DNA of 64,000 nucleotides from Paenibacillus tundrae (lineage in GTDB: Bacteria; Bacillota; Bacilli; Paenibacillales; Paenibacillaceae): contig NZ_JAUSTI010000013.1 in the NCBI RefSeq assembly GCF_030812775.1, positions 62,001 through 126,000 on the forward strand, written 5' to 3'. The notes under the pieces are model-generated. The model was not told where the DNA came from, searched no databases, and saw only the letters and a program-made list of their open reading frames with translations. How positions within the stretch are numbered: position 1 is the first letter of the stretch; each line of letters begins with the position of its first letter. Below are positions 16,318 to 26,288 of the stretch, piece by piece. A program made the translations under genes and the position numbers.

Positions 16318-19300
16318 TTGAAACACAAACGCAGTATAGGTAAAACAATGCTATCCATCTGCTTGGCAATCATGCTTGTCTTGCAGACCGTAGCATTCCC
16401 TGCTGCTGCGATGGCGAATGACGATTCCGGCTCAATGAACGTAGTCGAATCGCAATCGACATCAGAGGTCGTGGACGACGCAACAGGCGGGCTTCCATCG
16501 GACAATTCTTCCTCGGAAGCGGAGGAAGTGAGTGATCCGTCAGATGAAACGTCGGAGAACAATCTGCCGCCAGCATCAGAAGAAGAGGAAGCAAACGATG
16601 AAACAGAAGAACCTTCTTCAGACAGTCCAACGTTGACACCTGAAGTTGAGTCCAAGCCGCAAGCTAATAGCATGGTGGGGCTAATGGCCGTCGATCCATC
16701 GGACAAAACAGCAGTATTCATGGATGCAAATGCAACCTTTCCACTGAAAGTAACGCAAGGAACTGAAGTTGCTCCAGGCGGGACCATCCAGGGGAGACAG
16801 GCATTTACCCTTACATCAGAGGGGCTCAAAGTGCCGGTAATGGGTGATGATGCATTTATAGGAAATCGGGATGATACGACAAAGTACATTCAGAAGGGTG
16901 ACTTTATTGAGCTAAAAAGAGACACCTACTTCAAGGAAGTCGTGTTGCCAACAGCAACCAGAACCTTGAATGCAACAACCGAATCTGGTATGAAACAGCT
17001 TGGCACCGTTTCTTTCACCCCGAATAGTATCCGGATTGTATTTAATGGTGACGATCTGTTTTTCAATGGTATTGGTAAATCAGTTACATTCGGCTTTGAT
17101 ACCACTGCCAATTCGGATGTAACAGGCTTGAATTATGGTGATAGCAAGCCGATCTCGATTTTTGGTGGAGCATATCAGCTAAAGAATCCGGATGTTACCC
17201 CAGCGTATAGCATCAACTTGGCAGGGGATAACTGGCCTAAGAATGGAAGTTGGACTTGGTGGTATATCACCGTGCCAGCCTATCAGGATGGTTATCTGAC
17301 CATCCAGTCTACTCCGTCCTCGTTTGATGAGCTTGATGCAACTAACAAGCTACCGCTAGATGGAATGACGTTCTATTCCAAGCCTTCTGATTACCGTACC
17401 GTCTATGTACCTGGATCTTTCAAGGTTAACGGTAATGCGGTACAGCCAACCATTGATGAAGATGGCGGGCTGAGCTATATTTTCCCGGCGGAGACTGGAA
17501 TAGATCCAAAAGTTGAGTATCAAGTGTGGTTTAATAAAGACTTATTTTATAAAGAGTATCGTAACGTGAGCATGGATCCTGGTCGATCTGGGGGACAACG
17601 CTTTGATCCAAAAGTTGAACTGAGGGATGCGAATGCAAGTGTAAAAGCTAGCGCAGTACGGGAGACGTGGATAGCACCCGACTGGATCCAAGCATCTGCC
17701 TCTTATGACCACTCCAGTGAAACGATCACATGGAAAGTTGTAGTTAACCAGTATAACAAAAAAGGGTTGAAAGATTTTACGATAACCAATGTACTACCTC
17801 AAGGGCTGGAATTTGAATCAGCTACGTGGCAGACATGGGTAGATGGCGTTGAATCTGAAAAAGCAGGAATTACACCAGATCCAAACGGAGTTTATTCCTT
17901 TGACACGATTAACGGTAAGGTTGAATTGCTGATTAAGAGCAAAGTTATTAGCGGTTCGAACTTCGAAATTAAACCTCGTACCAACTGGAACTTGGCTACA
18001 CCAGGCGGCATACAGAACAATGATGTAACTGCGGGTACAAGACCTAGTGCGGTTACGGATGAGGCCACCGTCACTGTTGGTGCTCATACGTTTACCAAAT
18101 CAGGTGCTGTATCGACAGAAGATTTTAACCTGGGTGGCATTACGTGGACTGTCAATCTAACGCCACAGTATGCCTTACCTAATGCTGCCGTATACGATGT
18201 GTTGGTGCATGGCGGGGATCTGAACGTCTTGGACAATGCTGTGGATGACACTGGTGAGGTGAGTGCAGACACGATTGCCAAAATCAAAGCTAATGTAACC
18301 AACGCGCAGTTGTGGAAGCAGTACCACAAAGATTCCATCAAGGGTACAAACGGTTTAAACATGAAGGTCATCCCTTTGAAAGTGAACGATGAAGTCGTGG
18401 CAGATCTGGTCAAAGTGACTGGATATACAGACCAAGCATCATCCTTTAGCTTCCGTTCACTGGAGACCAACCCTAACATTCTGTTCAGACAGGAGATTAA
18501 TGCAGGGAAAACCATTTCAAATCGGGCTTTACTGATTGATGGTGAAACTGTAAAACAAGCGCAAAACAGCGCCAACCTGCATCTGCGTATGTTGAACAAG
18601 GATATGCTTGCGGCTTCGTATCCTGTCAAGGTGGACGGCACTACTGACACATGGTATACCCCGAACAATGTTCAACGTTATATCGGCTATGACGGCTCAT
18701 CCAGTGGGGACGAATACACTGTGGCTGGTTACGACCGGATAACAAAAACGGTTACTTTCCGTTTAGGTGTCAATATGCCAGGTTATAACACTGACGAAAT
18801 GGCGAAAGACGGTGGGAATCGGGTTATCACCAATGTAAAACTGGTGGATACATTACCAGATGGTTGGGAATTTGTACCTTTTGAGAATGGAAAAGATTAC
18901 GAGCTGTATAAGGGCTACTCTAACAATGATGGTGGCACTAACTACGGGGCTCGTAACAACGCTGTATCCATTATCGAGCCAAACGATCCTGCGCATGTGG
19001 TGGATTTTACCCATAGCGGAAACGAAGGTGTTTTCACATTTTCCAAACTGCAAAGTCCTTATGTCATTTTGGTAAAGGCCAGACCTTCCAATGAAACTCT
19101 GGCGCAATATATAGAGGACTACACCACGAATGGTACTGATAAACAAGTGATGTACAACAAAGCCGACCTACATATGACCTGGGGCGGAGAAGAGAAGGTT
19201 GTTACGGAACAACGTAAGATGATCGTACCTATTCAGACGCTAGGCAAGTCAGTAACTAAACCTGTTCCAGGCGTGCTGGAGTGGACGGTAAATTATACCC

Positions 19301-22200
19301 CACCATTCAACATGCAACAGGGTGCGTATTTACAGGATACGTTAGGTGCAGGTATGAATCTACGTTATGAAGTAGATGGGAAGCTTGTGCTTTCAGCACC
19401 AAGTATGGCAGTTTATCCTGCTACACTGACTGCTAGCGGTGCTCTTGAGCGAACTGGCGCTGCACTCGATCTTAGCGATCCGAATGCTGAAGTCCAGGTA
19501 CAAGCTACACCGGGCGTGGGTGGCACTACCGTTTTGTTATTCAAAATGGATGACCCTAACAAGTTCTATCAGTTTGTCTATCAAACCGAGGTTGATCCAA
19601 AGACAGCCAAAGCTGGAGATAAAATGGGCAACGAGGTTAAGCTCATGGGCGATGATAAACTGAAATCGGTTAGTGCGAGAAGTGAAAGCACGCTGGACAA
19701 CTCAGACGTAGCTGGTACTTCAACGTCCAATGCATTGCTGCCTTTGAGAAAGGTAGATCCGGACAACAATCCGCTCAAAGATGTGGAATTCACGCTCTAT
19801 AAGAAAAGCAACGGGGAAGAAGTCACTCACGGAACAACTGATCGTGATGGGAAACTGAATCTACTCATCCCAGACCCTGGATATTATGAGCTGAAGGAAA
19901 CGTATATTGATACAACAACATGGTTACCCATGACCAAAATTTATCAAGTGTACGTAGGTAATACACCTGGTAAACCAATCTGGGTAGACGGTGTAAAAGT
20001 GAACTCTGAACTTCCACTGATCGTGCCTACACCAGCACAAGGTAAGTTAACGATCAGCAATACAGTGCAAGGAAACGGAAGTGATCCTTCCAAGGACTTC
20101 GAGTACACTGTGAATTTCGATGGTGAAGGCAAGGACAAGGAATATGCCTACACGAAGTCAGATGGTACCTCTGGCAAGATCAAGAGCGGAGATAAAATTA
20201 CGCTTAAGCATGGGGAATCTGTGACACTCGCAGCATTGCCTGCGGATCTAATGTATACCGTAACAGAGGCCGATTATACGACTATTGATGGCTATACCAC
20301 TACACCAGAGACGAGAGAGTATTCTGGCACAATCGTGAACAAAGGCGATCATAAGGCAGATTTCATTAATGAACGCACCGTTATCAATCTAATCATCAGC
20401 AATACCGTTAAAGGTAAAGCCGATGACAAACAGAGACCGTTCACGTACACCATCACCTTCACAGGTGAAGGGGAAGACGAATCCTATGTTTATGTGAAGT
20501 CAGACGGCAGCACGGGTGTTGTCCGTAACGGAGATACCTTTGAGCTTACCGATGGTCAGACGCTCGGTGTACAAGATCTCCCGACCAATCTGGCGTATAC
20601 GGTAACCCAAGAGGATTACACGACAGATGGTTATGTGACAGATCCAGATAGTTTTGTCCGCACAGGCACGATTCCTGAGAAACAAGTGTCGAGAGCAGAG
20701 TTTGTAAATACTCGTCCGTATCTGGAAGGCGTCCTGCGTAACAACAATACAGGCGAAGTCATTCCTAATGCACCAATTACTGTAACTGATCTGAAGACAG
20801 GTGAGAAAATTCAGACAGTGACGAATGAGATAGGTGAGTATGCGGTTCCAGCTGTGGCAGACACGGACTATACCATCACTTATACGAAGCTGTATCGCGT
20901 AGGTGGTAAGGATGTACCTGTCGAGTTCACGCAAAAAGCAAATGTAGATGGCAGCGTTACGGACGAGACCGTTCCAGCAGACATTACGGCAGTAGGAATT
21001 GTACTGTTCAAGCAGTTGAATGGAACAACAGAACTGTTCAACGATGAGTTTATCAGCCATATGCATATCTATTTGAAGAACAGTGATGGTACGTATATTG
21101 AAGAAAATGGTCGTCCTAAGGCATTCCCGATGGCTTCAAATGGAACGTTCTCCGTGGAAGGGCTGAACGAACAGAAGTACATTATGGAAGTTCGCTATGA
21201 AGCGGAAACCGGCGAAGAATTGCTCCTCAAAGTCGCACATCTGGATGTGAAGGCGAACGGAGAGCTAAATATTTCCGAGGAGTTAGTTGACCCTTACGGT
21301 ACGGTCTACGATGAAACGACAGGCAATGCCAGCACGGGCAAGAAGATTGAAGGAGCCATCGTTACACTGTATTATGCGGATACGCAGCGGAATCGAGATA
21401 AAGGTCGTATTCCAGGTACAAAAGTAACCCTTCCTGCGGTTCCTAATTTCCCACCGCACGACAATAAGAGCCCAGAGCAGGATAGCGATGCAAATGGCTT
21501 TTATGCGTACATGGTATTCCCTGAAGCCGATTATTATCTGATCGTAACGAAGGATGGATACGAGACACATCGAAGCAATACAATCTCTGTCGATTTCGAT
21601 ATTGTCAGATATGATGTACCGATGAGACCTATTGGTTCTGGCGGTGGTAACGGTGGTGGTGGGACGACTAACCCAGGAAGCGGAACAACTGACCCGGGTA
21701 ATGGCACCACCGATCCTGGAAGCGGAACGACTAATCCGGGTAACGGAACAAGCGATCCGGTTAATGGCACGACGGATCCTGTTAACGGAACAACCGAACC
21801 AGTTACCGGAACTACCGATCCGGTCAATGGAACCACAGAACCGGTTACCGGTACGACAGATCCAGTTAATGATACCACCGAGCCAGATCACGGTGCTACT
21901 GATCCGAATATCGGCACTATCGATCCGATTGATGGAACGACCGAACCAGGTAATGGAGTAACTAATCCGGTGAGCAATAATACCGAGCCGGATGCAGATA
22001 TGACAGAGCCGGGCAAGGTTAATAACGACACCGACAATGGCAACAGTGAAGTCAATAACGTCAGCAATGAGCTGGACGATGCTCCGAAAACGGGAGACAA
22101 CAGCGTAACACCGATGATTTATATGGCACTGGCACTAATGTCCTTGATGACAATTGTGCTCTGCCTGTTCGGTAACAAGAAGAAAAAGCACATTCAATGA
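16318..22200 (+). CDS. Giant sortase-anchored surface protein (PKTG signal)
   Basis: A 1960-aa surface protein. The TTG at 16318 lies 9 nt after GGAGGAG and gives a normal signal peptide (MKHKRSIGKT, hydrophobic core, AAAMA cleavage); the GTG at 16300 would overlap the ribosome site. After an Asp/Glu/Ser-rich stretch come several beta-sandwich domains of adhesin type (KSGAVSTEDFNLGGITWTVN; KTVTFRLGVNMPGYN; SVTKPVPGVLEWTVNYTPPF). Near residue 1141 is a Cna-B-like domain (LRKVDPDNNPLKDVEFTLYK), then two FctA/pilin-like domains (about 1241-1467) that share GEG-YVKSDG and YTVTEADYTT / YTVTQEDYTT motifs. A GTTDPxNG/GTTEPVTG low-complexity stalk (about 1774-1881) leads to APKTGD (about 1921), a membrane helix and KKKKHIQ. 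Its sortase gene follows directly. Confidence 0.88.
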   Translation: MKHKRSIGKTMLSICLAIMLVLQTVAFPAAAMANDDSGSMNVVESQSTSEVVDDATGGLPSDNSSSEAEEVSDPSDETSENNLPPASEEEEANDETEEPSSDSPTLTPEVESKPQANSMVGLMAVDPSDKTAVFMDANATFPLKVTQGTEVAPGGTIQGRQAFTLTSEGLKVPVMGDDAFIGNRDDTTKYIQKGDFIELKRDTYFKEVVLPTATRTLNATTESGMKQLGTVSFTPNSIRIVFNGDDLFFNGIGKSVTFGFDTTANSDVTGLNYGDSKPISIFGGAYQLKNPDVTPAYSINLAGDNWPKNGSWTWWYITVPAYQDGYLTIQSTPSSFDELDATNKLPLDGMTFYSKPSDYRTVYVPGSFKVNGNAVQPTIDEDGGLSYIFPAETGIDPKVEYQVWFNKDLFYKEYRNVSMDPGRSGGQRFDPKVELRDANASVKASAVRETWIAPDWIQASASYDHSSETITWKVVVNQYNKKGLKDFTITNVLPQGLEFESATWQTWVDGVESEKAGITPDPNGVYSFDTINGKVELLIKSKVISGSNFEIKPRTNWNLATPGGIQNNDVTAGTRPSAVTDEATVTVGAHTFTKSGAVSTEDFNLGGITWTVNLTPQYALPNAAVYDVLVHGGDLNVLDNAVDDTGEVSADTIAKIKANVTNAQLWKQYHKDSIKGTNGLNMKVIPLKVNDEVVADLVKVTGYTDQASSFSFRSLETNPNILFRQEINAGKTISNRALLIDGETVKQAQNSANLHLRMLNKDMLAASYPVKVDGTTDTWYTPNNVQRYIGYDGSSSGDEYTVAGYDRITKTVTFRLGVNMPGYNTDEMAKDGGNRVITNVKLVDTLPDGWEFVPFENGKDYELYKGYSNNDGGTNYGARNNAVSIIEPNDPAHVVDFTHSGNEGVFTFSKLQSPYVILVKARPSNETLAQYIEDYTTNGTDKQVMYNKADLHMTWGGEEKVVTEQRKMIVPIQTLGKSVTKPVPGVLEWTVNYTPPFNMQQGAYLQDTLGAGMNLRYEVDGKLVLSAPSMAVYPATLTASGALERTGAALDLSDPNAEVQVQATPGVGGTTVLLFKMDDPNKFYQFVYQTEVDPKTAKAGDKMGNEVKLMGDDKLKSVSARSESTLDNSDVAGTSTSNALLPLRKVDPDNNPLKDVEFTLYKKSNGEEVTHGTTDRDGKLNLLIPDPGYYELKETYIDTTTWLPMTKIYQVYVGNTPGKPIWVDGVKVNSELPLIVPTPAQGKLTISNTVQGNGSDPSKDFEYTVNFDGEGKDKEYAYTKSDGTSGKIKSGDKITLKHGESVTLAALPADLMYTVTEADYTTIDGYTTTPETREYSGTIVNKGDHKADFINERTVINLIISNTVKGKADDKQRPFTYTITFTGEGEDESYVYVKSDGSTGVVRNGDTFELTDGQTLGVQDLPTNLAYTVTQEDYTTDGYVTDPDSFVRTGTIPEKQVSRAEFVNTRPYLEGVLRNNNTGEVIPNAPITVTDLKTGEKIQTVTNEIGEYAVPAVADTDYTITYTKLYRVGGKDVPVEFTQKANVDGSVTDETVPADITAVGIVLFKQLNGTTELFNDEFISHMHIYLKNSDGTYIEENGRPKAFPMASNGTFSVEGLNEQKYIMEVRYEAETGEELLLKVAHLDVKANGELNISEELVDPYGTVYDETTGNASTGKKIEGAIVTLYYADTQRNRDKGRIPGTKVTLPAVPNFPPHDNKSPEQDSDANGFYAYMVFPEADYYLIVTKDGYETHRSNTISVDFDIVRYDVPMRPIGSGGGNGGGGTTNPGSGTTDPGNGTTDPGSGTTNPGNGTSDPVNGTTDPVNGTTEPVTGTTDPVNGTTEPVTGTTDPVNDTTEPDHGATDPNIGTIDPIDGTTEPGNGVTNPVSNNTEPDADMTEPGKVNNDTDNGNSEVNNVSNELDDAPKTGDNSVTPMIYMALALMSLMTIVLCLFGNKKKKHIQ
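21650..21970 (+). repeat. Coding repeat: GTTDP/GTTEP stalk
   Basis: In-frame 18-bp units encoding GTTDPG, GTTDPVN or GTTEPVT repeat about 15 times, with the two-unit block PVNGTTEPVTGTTDP present twice almost identically. The Pro/Thr/Gly-rich stalk probably spans the cell wall. Repeat number is likely to vary between strains by slippage or recombination. Confidence 0.85.
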
Positions 22201-22219
22201 ATGGAGAGGCGGTAGGAAC

Positions 22220-22999
22220 ATGAGCAAAACGAAAAAATTTCTTATCGCCATTTCCCTCCTTGTGTTGATCTTCTCTCTCGTCAATATGACGAGAACGTAT
22301 CTGAGAGATTATGCTGAGCAGCAGAAAATCGCAGCGTTAGCCAAGGTTTGGAAGGAAAATTCGGGCAAGGGCGGAGGGGACTATGTCCCCTCCCTTTTGT
22401 CTAATCAGGGGATTGAACCAGTCATACTTCCCGAATTTCAAGAGCTTTACGAGCGAAATTCGGACATTGCTGGCTGGCTGAACATTGCCGGTACTCGCAT
22501 TGAGTACCCCGTGATGCAGAATCCGCAGGATGCAGAGTATTACCTCGATCATGATTTTGATAAAAAAGAAAATCATGGTGGCCTCCCATTTTTGGATAAG
22601 CATAGTCAGATCAACGGTTCAGACATTCTACTCATTCATGGTCACCATATGAAAAGTGGCTGGATGTTTAAAGACTTAATGAAATATAAGAGTGAGAGCT
22701 TCTATAAAGAGCATGCAACGTTCCAGTTCAGCACGCTTTACGAGAAGGAAGAGTATGAGATTGTAGCCGTTATTGTGTCGGAAATTTACCGCAAATCGGA
22801 TGACGTTTTTAAATACTATCAGATTGAAAATGTAAGCACACCAGCCGAGTTCGATTCCTATGTTCAGAACATCCAACAACTCGCTCTATATAACACGGGG
22901 GTAACAGCACAGTATGGCGATAAGCTTGTTGTCCTTTCCACGTGTGAGTACTCGACTGAGAACGGACGGTTAGCGGTGGTTGCCCGCAAGATTTCATGA
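22220..22999 (+). CDS. srtB: Class B sortase
   Basis: A membrane-bound transpeptidase that cleaves a sorting signal and links the protein to peptidoglycan. The ATG at 22220 follows GGAGAGGCGG, 19 bp after the surface protein stop. The 259-aa product has an N-terminal membrane anchor (about residues 5-25). The catalytic residues are visible: His in IHGHHMKSGWMF (His142/143), Cys242 in LSTCEYS, and Arg in NGRLAVVARK. The spacing and WMFKDLMKY segment are those of class B enzymes. Class B sortases of Firmicutes can use PKTG-type signals, which fits the adjacent protein's APKTGD. A dedicated two-gene anchor module is the simplest reading. Confidence 0.92.
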   Translation: MSKTKKFLIAISLLVLIFSLVNMTRTYLRDYAEQQKIAALAKVWKENSGKGGGDYVPSLLSNQGIEPVILPEFQELYERNSDIAGWLNIAGTRIEYPVMQNPQDAEYYLDHDFDKKENHGGLPFLDKHSQINGSDILLIHGHHMKSGWMFKDLMKYKSESFYKEHATFQFSTLYEKEEYEIVAVIVSEIYRKSDDVFKYYQIENVSTPAEFDSYVQNIQQLALYNTGVTAQYGDKLVVLSTCEYSTENGRLAVVARKIS

Positions 23000-23064
23000 C
23001 GATGTGTCAATGCAAAATGAATCTACCTCATAGGTGATATCCCCTTTGGTAGAAACATGATCTC

Positions 23065-23108
23065 AGAACTACCTTTGCACATGCAAGGGTAGTTCTATTT
23101 TATTTTTA
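23065..23108 (+). terminator. Rho-independent terminator after the sortase gene
   Basis: AGAACTACCTTTGCA / TGCAAGGGTAGTTCT stem with a minimal loop, followed by ATTTTATTTTT. Confidence 0.85.
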
Positions 23109-23294
23109 GATGAGAAGTTCATCGTCCCTATGTATTCGATTACATTAAATGTGGAGTAACGATCATCAATGAATTCAGTTTTCTATCAATCTCGCAGAAA
23201 TTTTACATTAATTTAATAAATTTTGTATTTATATTGAATTGAACTATGGTAAAATATCTCAGGATCAGAAATTGGAGAGGGGTTTTGTTAATTC

Positions 23295-25409
23295 ATGTCT
23301 TGGAAAAAATACGTGGCTAAAAGCACCATTCGTGTGGCTGCTACTGCACTATTACTCGGCCAACTATTTGGTGCGGTGGGTGTCTCTGCTGCAGACACAG
23401 ATGTAGAAGTACACTTGATTGGAATCAATGACTTCCACGGTCAGCTAGATACGACCTCTATCGTCAGTGATAAAAAGGCAGGAAGCGCTCCAATTCTAGC
23501 AACTTATCTGAAAGAAGCTCAAGCAAAATATGAGCACTCTCTACTTTTCCATAACGGAGACTCGGTCGGTGCATCTGCTCCAGTTTCATCTCTAGATCGG
23601 GATGAGCCTACTATGGAATGGATGAACATGATGGGCTTTGATGTAGGTTCTCTAGGTAACCATGAATTCGACCATGGGATCGCTGCACTAAAAGCACAAA
23701 TCTTTGGTGGTCTTGATCCCAAAGAAGGCAAAGTAACGCATGCTGGTGCCAAATTTGATTATGTTAACGCAAACGTAATTGAAACGGCTACAGGCAAACC
23801 ATTGATCAAGCCTTATGTTATTAAAGAAGTAGGCGGCGTCAAAATTGGATTTATCGGATTAGTGACGAAATCTACACCTGCCAAAGTATCTCCATCCGGT
23901 ACAGCAGGCGTGACTTTCTTAAGCGCTGAAGAAGAAGTTGAAGCCGTTAATAAATATGCTAAAGAATTGCAAGACCAAGGTGTAGAAACGATCATCGTAC
24001 TCGCGCATGATCCAGCAACCACTAAGGAAGGCGTAACGACTGGAGAAGCAGCTGATTTGGCTAAAGCTCTGCCAACAGATACCCCTGTTGACGTTATCGT
24101 TGCAGGCGACAATCATGCACTGGCTAACGGTGAAGTAAATGGCATTTTGATTGTTCAAGCGTATTCATATGGTACGGCATTTGAAGATATCAAGCTGATG
24201 ATAGACCCTAAGACTGGGGATGTAACGGAGAAATCAGCTACAGTTACAACGACTTTCCAAGAGGGTGTGAAAGAAGACCCTGAGACGTTGGCGATCATTA
24301 AGAAGTCATTGGACAAGCATCCTGAGCTGACTAAGCCAGTAGGTACAACAGATGGTTCTGTGACACGTACGGATGCTTATAATAATGAAGCTCCTCTTGG
24401 TAATTTGATTGCAGATGCAATGCGCCAAGCAGACTTTGGTGATGATGCAGACGCTGCTGACTTTGCCTTCATGAATCCAGGTGGTATTCGTGCAGATCTA
24501 CCACAAGGTGATGTGACCTTTGCTGATCTTGCAAAAATTCAACCTTTCGGCAATACGCTCGTGAAACTAGAGTTGACTGGCGCACAGGTCAAAACATTGT
24601 TAGAGCAACAATGGGGTACAAATGCGGACGGTACACCAAATACGAAAACTCTGCAAATCGCTGGTTTGAAGTATACTGCAGATTTCAATAAACCAGTTGC
24701 AGAACGTGTTACGGGTCTGAGTCTGGCAGATGGAACACCTATTGATCTTGCAAAAACGTATACGGCTGTAGTGAATAACTTCATGGCTGCAGGTGGAGAT
24801 AACTATAAAGTGCTGCTGGATGCTAAATCATCCTTGGCAGGTCCTATCGATCTGGATGTATTCTACCAATACATCGTAGATACGTTTAAAGGCGAGAGCA
24901 TTGTCGCTAAAAATGATGGTCGTATCACGAACCTGGTAGCTGCAGAACAACCAGAAGCACCGGTATCCAATGAATCGATTACGCGTGCTGAATTTGTAAC
25001 TGCGCTAGTAGAGATGTTGAAACTGAATGAAGTAACTACAGCGCCAGCATTCAAGGATGTTGCTGCTAATGCTGTATATGCTGATGCAATTGCTGAAGCT
25101 ACACATGCTGGTTTCATTCAAGGCTACGGTGGTAACTTCAACCCGGATCGCGATATTACCCGTGAAGAAGCTGCTACAATTCTCGCTAAATTGCTGAAGG
25201 ATCAAGCTACAGATAAAAATGCGGCTACGATCATCGCAGGTTTCGAAGATGGTTCAACGGTTTCTAAATATGCTGTTGATTCTATGGCAAAACTGATCGA
25301 CAAAGGCATTTTTGGTGCAGATAGCAAGCAGCTTCAACCGAAACAAGGTCTTACTACGAATGATGCTAAGGCTCTAATTGAAAAAGCAGTTGCAGCCAAA
25401 GCTTCATAA
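23295..25409 (+). CDS. Secreted 5'-nucleotidase with SLH anchor
   Basis: A 704-aa secreted nucleotidase / cyclic-nucleotide phosphodiesterase family protein. Signal peptide ends near residue 32 (GVSAADTD). The metallophosphatase domain shows GINDFHGQLD, HNGDSVGASAP and GNHEFDHG; the C-terminal nucleotidase domain shows NNEAPLGNLIADAMR, MNPGGIRADLPQG and NNFMAAGGDNY. From about residue 557 there are S-layer-homology repeats (SITRAEFVTALVEMLKL; GNFNPDRDITREEAATILAK; a third, weaker one), which bind pyruvylated wall polymer. It probably releases nucleosides and phosphate at the cell surface. Codon use is AT-rich and regular, as for well expressed genes. Start ATG follows GGAGAGGGG. Confidence 0.92.
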   Translation: MSWKKYVAKSTIRVAATALLLGQLFGAVGVSAADTDVEVHLIGINDFHGQLDTTSIVSDKKAGSAPILATYLKEAQAKYEHSLLFHNGDSVGASAPVSSLDRDEPTMEWMNMMGFDVGSLGNHEFDHGIAALKAQIFGGLDPKEGKVTHAGAKFDYVNANVIETATGKPLIKPYVIKEVGGVKIGFIGLVTKSTPAKVSPSGTAGVTFLSAEEEVEAVNKYAKELQDQGVETIIVLAHDPATTKEGVTTGEAADLAKALPTDTPVDVIVAGDNHALANGEVNGILIVQAYSYGTAFEDIKLMIDPKTGDVTEKSATVTTTFQEGVKEDPETLAIIKKSLDKHPELTKPVGTTDGSVTRTDAYNNEAPLGNLIADAMRQADFGDDADAADFAFMNPGGIRADLPQGDVTFADLAKIQPFGNTLVKLELTGAQVKTLLEQQWGTNADGTPNTKTLQIAGLKYTADFNKPVAERVTGLSLADGTPIDLAKTYTAVVNNFMAAGGDNYKVLLDAKSSLAGPIDLDVFYQYIVDTFKGESIVAKNDGRITNLVAAEQPEAPVSNESITRAEFVTALVEMLKLNEVTTAPAFKDVAANAVYADAIAEATHAGFIQGYGGNFNPDRDITREEAATILAKLLKDQATDKNAATIIAGFEDGSTVSKYAVDSMAKLIDKGIFGADSKQLQPKQGLTTNDAKALIEKAVAAKAS

Positions 25410-25443
25410 TTAGAACTCATTCTTATCTTTTCGTAAGATAGCA

Positions 25444-25524
25444 AAACACATCCGTATGGGTATATAGCTACTCTCCTGTGGTTTATTGAGGAGAGTACTA
25501 TATCCCAATGTGGATGTGTTTTTT
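25444..25524 (+). terminator. Long-stem terminator after the nucleotidase gene
   Basis: A stem of about 28 bp: AAACACATCC pairs with GGATGTGTTT, TGGGTATATAGCTACTCTCC with GGAGAGTACTATATCCCA (single-base bulges), then TTTTTT. The loop is about 13 nt. It is far longer than a usual terminator. Confidence 0.8.
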
Positions 25525-25697
25525 GTTGTTTACTTACATGACTATAACTGTTTCTTTGCTAGTACCGCCTCTATTTTATGTCGAAAATGACGTGTTAGTA
25601 CTCCCCTTTAATCACAAAGAATGAGGACTCTAAACCAGTCGTGGATACTTGTTTAAAATCTACCGTATATGACATGAGCACACCTCCAATTAATCAA

Positions 25698-26177
25698 TTA
25701 TTTCTTAACGACGGGAATCCACATTTCGCCGTAAATGGAGCCATTGCGCTTGCCCATCTCAACCGTTGCATTCGGCCCGCCAACATAAGCAAAGTCTTTA
25801 GCTTCCGGCAGGATTTGACCAAAAGCGATACCCGTAAGCGTGTTACTCAGAGCATCTGCTGTCTCCGCTTCTCCTTGGATAACTAGGTATTCTCCCTTAG
25901 GGAACTGAATGACACGGGTAGCATCAGGTAGAGTTTCATCCGTTAGCACACCAGCATAATGCATCATTTTGTGGTTTACAGCTTCGTTCACAGCAAGAAT
26001 GTAATCATTCTTGGCTACCGATTTGAGTGCATCCAGCCTTCCATCTTCTTTGACAGCTTGCCAAAAGTCCAGTTTTTCTTTGTTAATTCCGGCAGAATCG
26101 GTATAGTGGCTTTTCAAGTCCGTTCCTATTCCTAATACGGTAAAGCTTTCTTTTTCTTCAAGAGTGTACTTTCCCAT
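25698..26177 (-). CDS. GyrI-like effector-binding domain protein
   Basis: A 159-aa protein that looks like a stand-alone GyrI/AraC-effector-binding domain (SHS2 fold), which binds small molecules. Evidence is the pattern YTLEEKESFTVLGIGTDL at the start, FPKGEYLVIQGEAE in the middle and the C-terminal IYGEMWIPVVKK ending, which matches the effector domain found fused to the AraC regulator at 61136-62008 of this window. It is divergent from a WYL-type regulator 111 bp away, which may control it. ATG follows AAAGGACGG. Confidence 0.8.
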   Translation of the reverse strand: MGKYTLEEKESFTVLGIGTDLKSHYTDSAGINKEKLDFWQAVKEDGRLDALKSVAKNDYILAVNEAVNHKMMHYAGVLTDETLPDATRVIQFPKGEYLVIQGEAETADALSNTLTGIAFGQILPEAKDFAYVGGPNATVEMGKRNGSIYGEMWIPVVKK

Positions 26178-26288
26178 TTTTCATCCGTCCTTTTTTTAGA
26201 GGTATTATCTTAATAGTGTTTCTTTCGCTTGATGAGTTTATAATAACTTTTAATCATGTCAAAAAGTGAAACTGTTTAGGAGACCGTC

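Noticed and set aside
21283..21891. Minus-strand open frame with regular repeats
   Set aside because: The repeats are those of the Gly-Thr-Thr stalk coding region read backwards.
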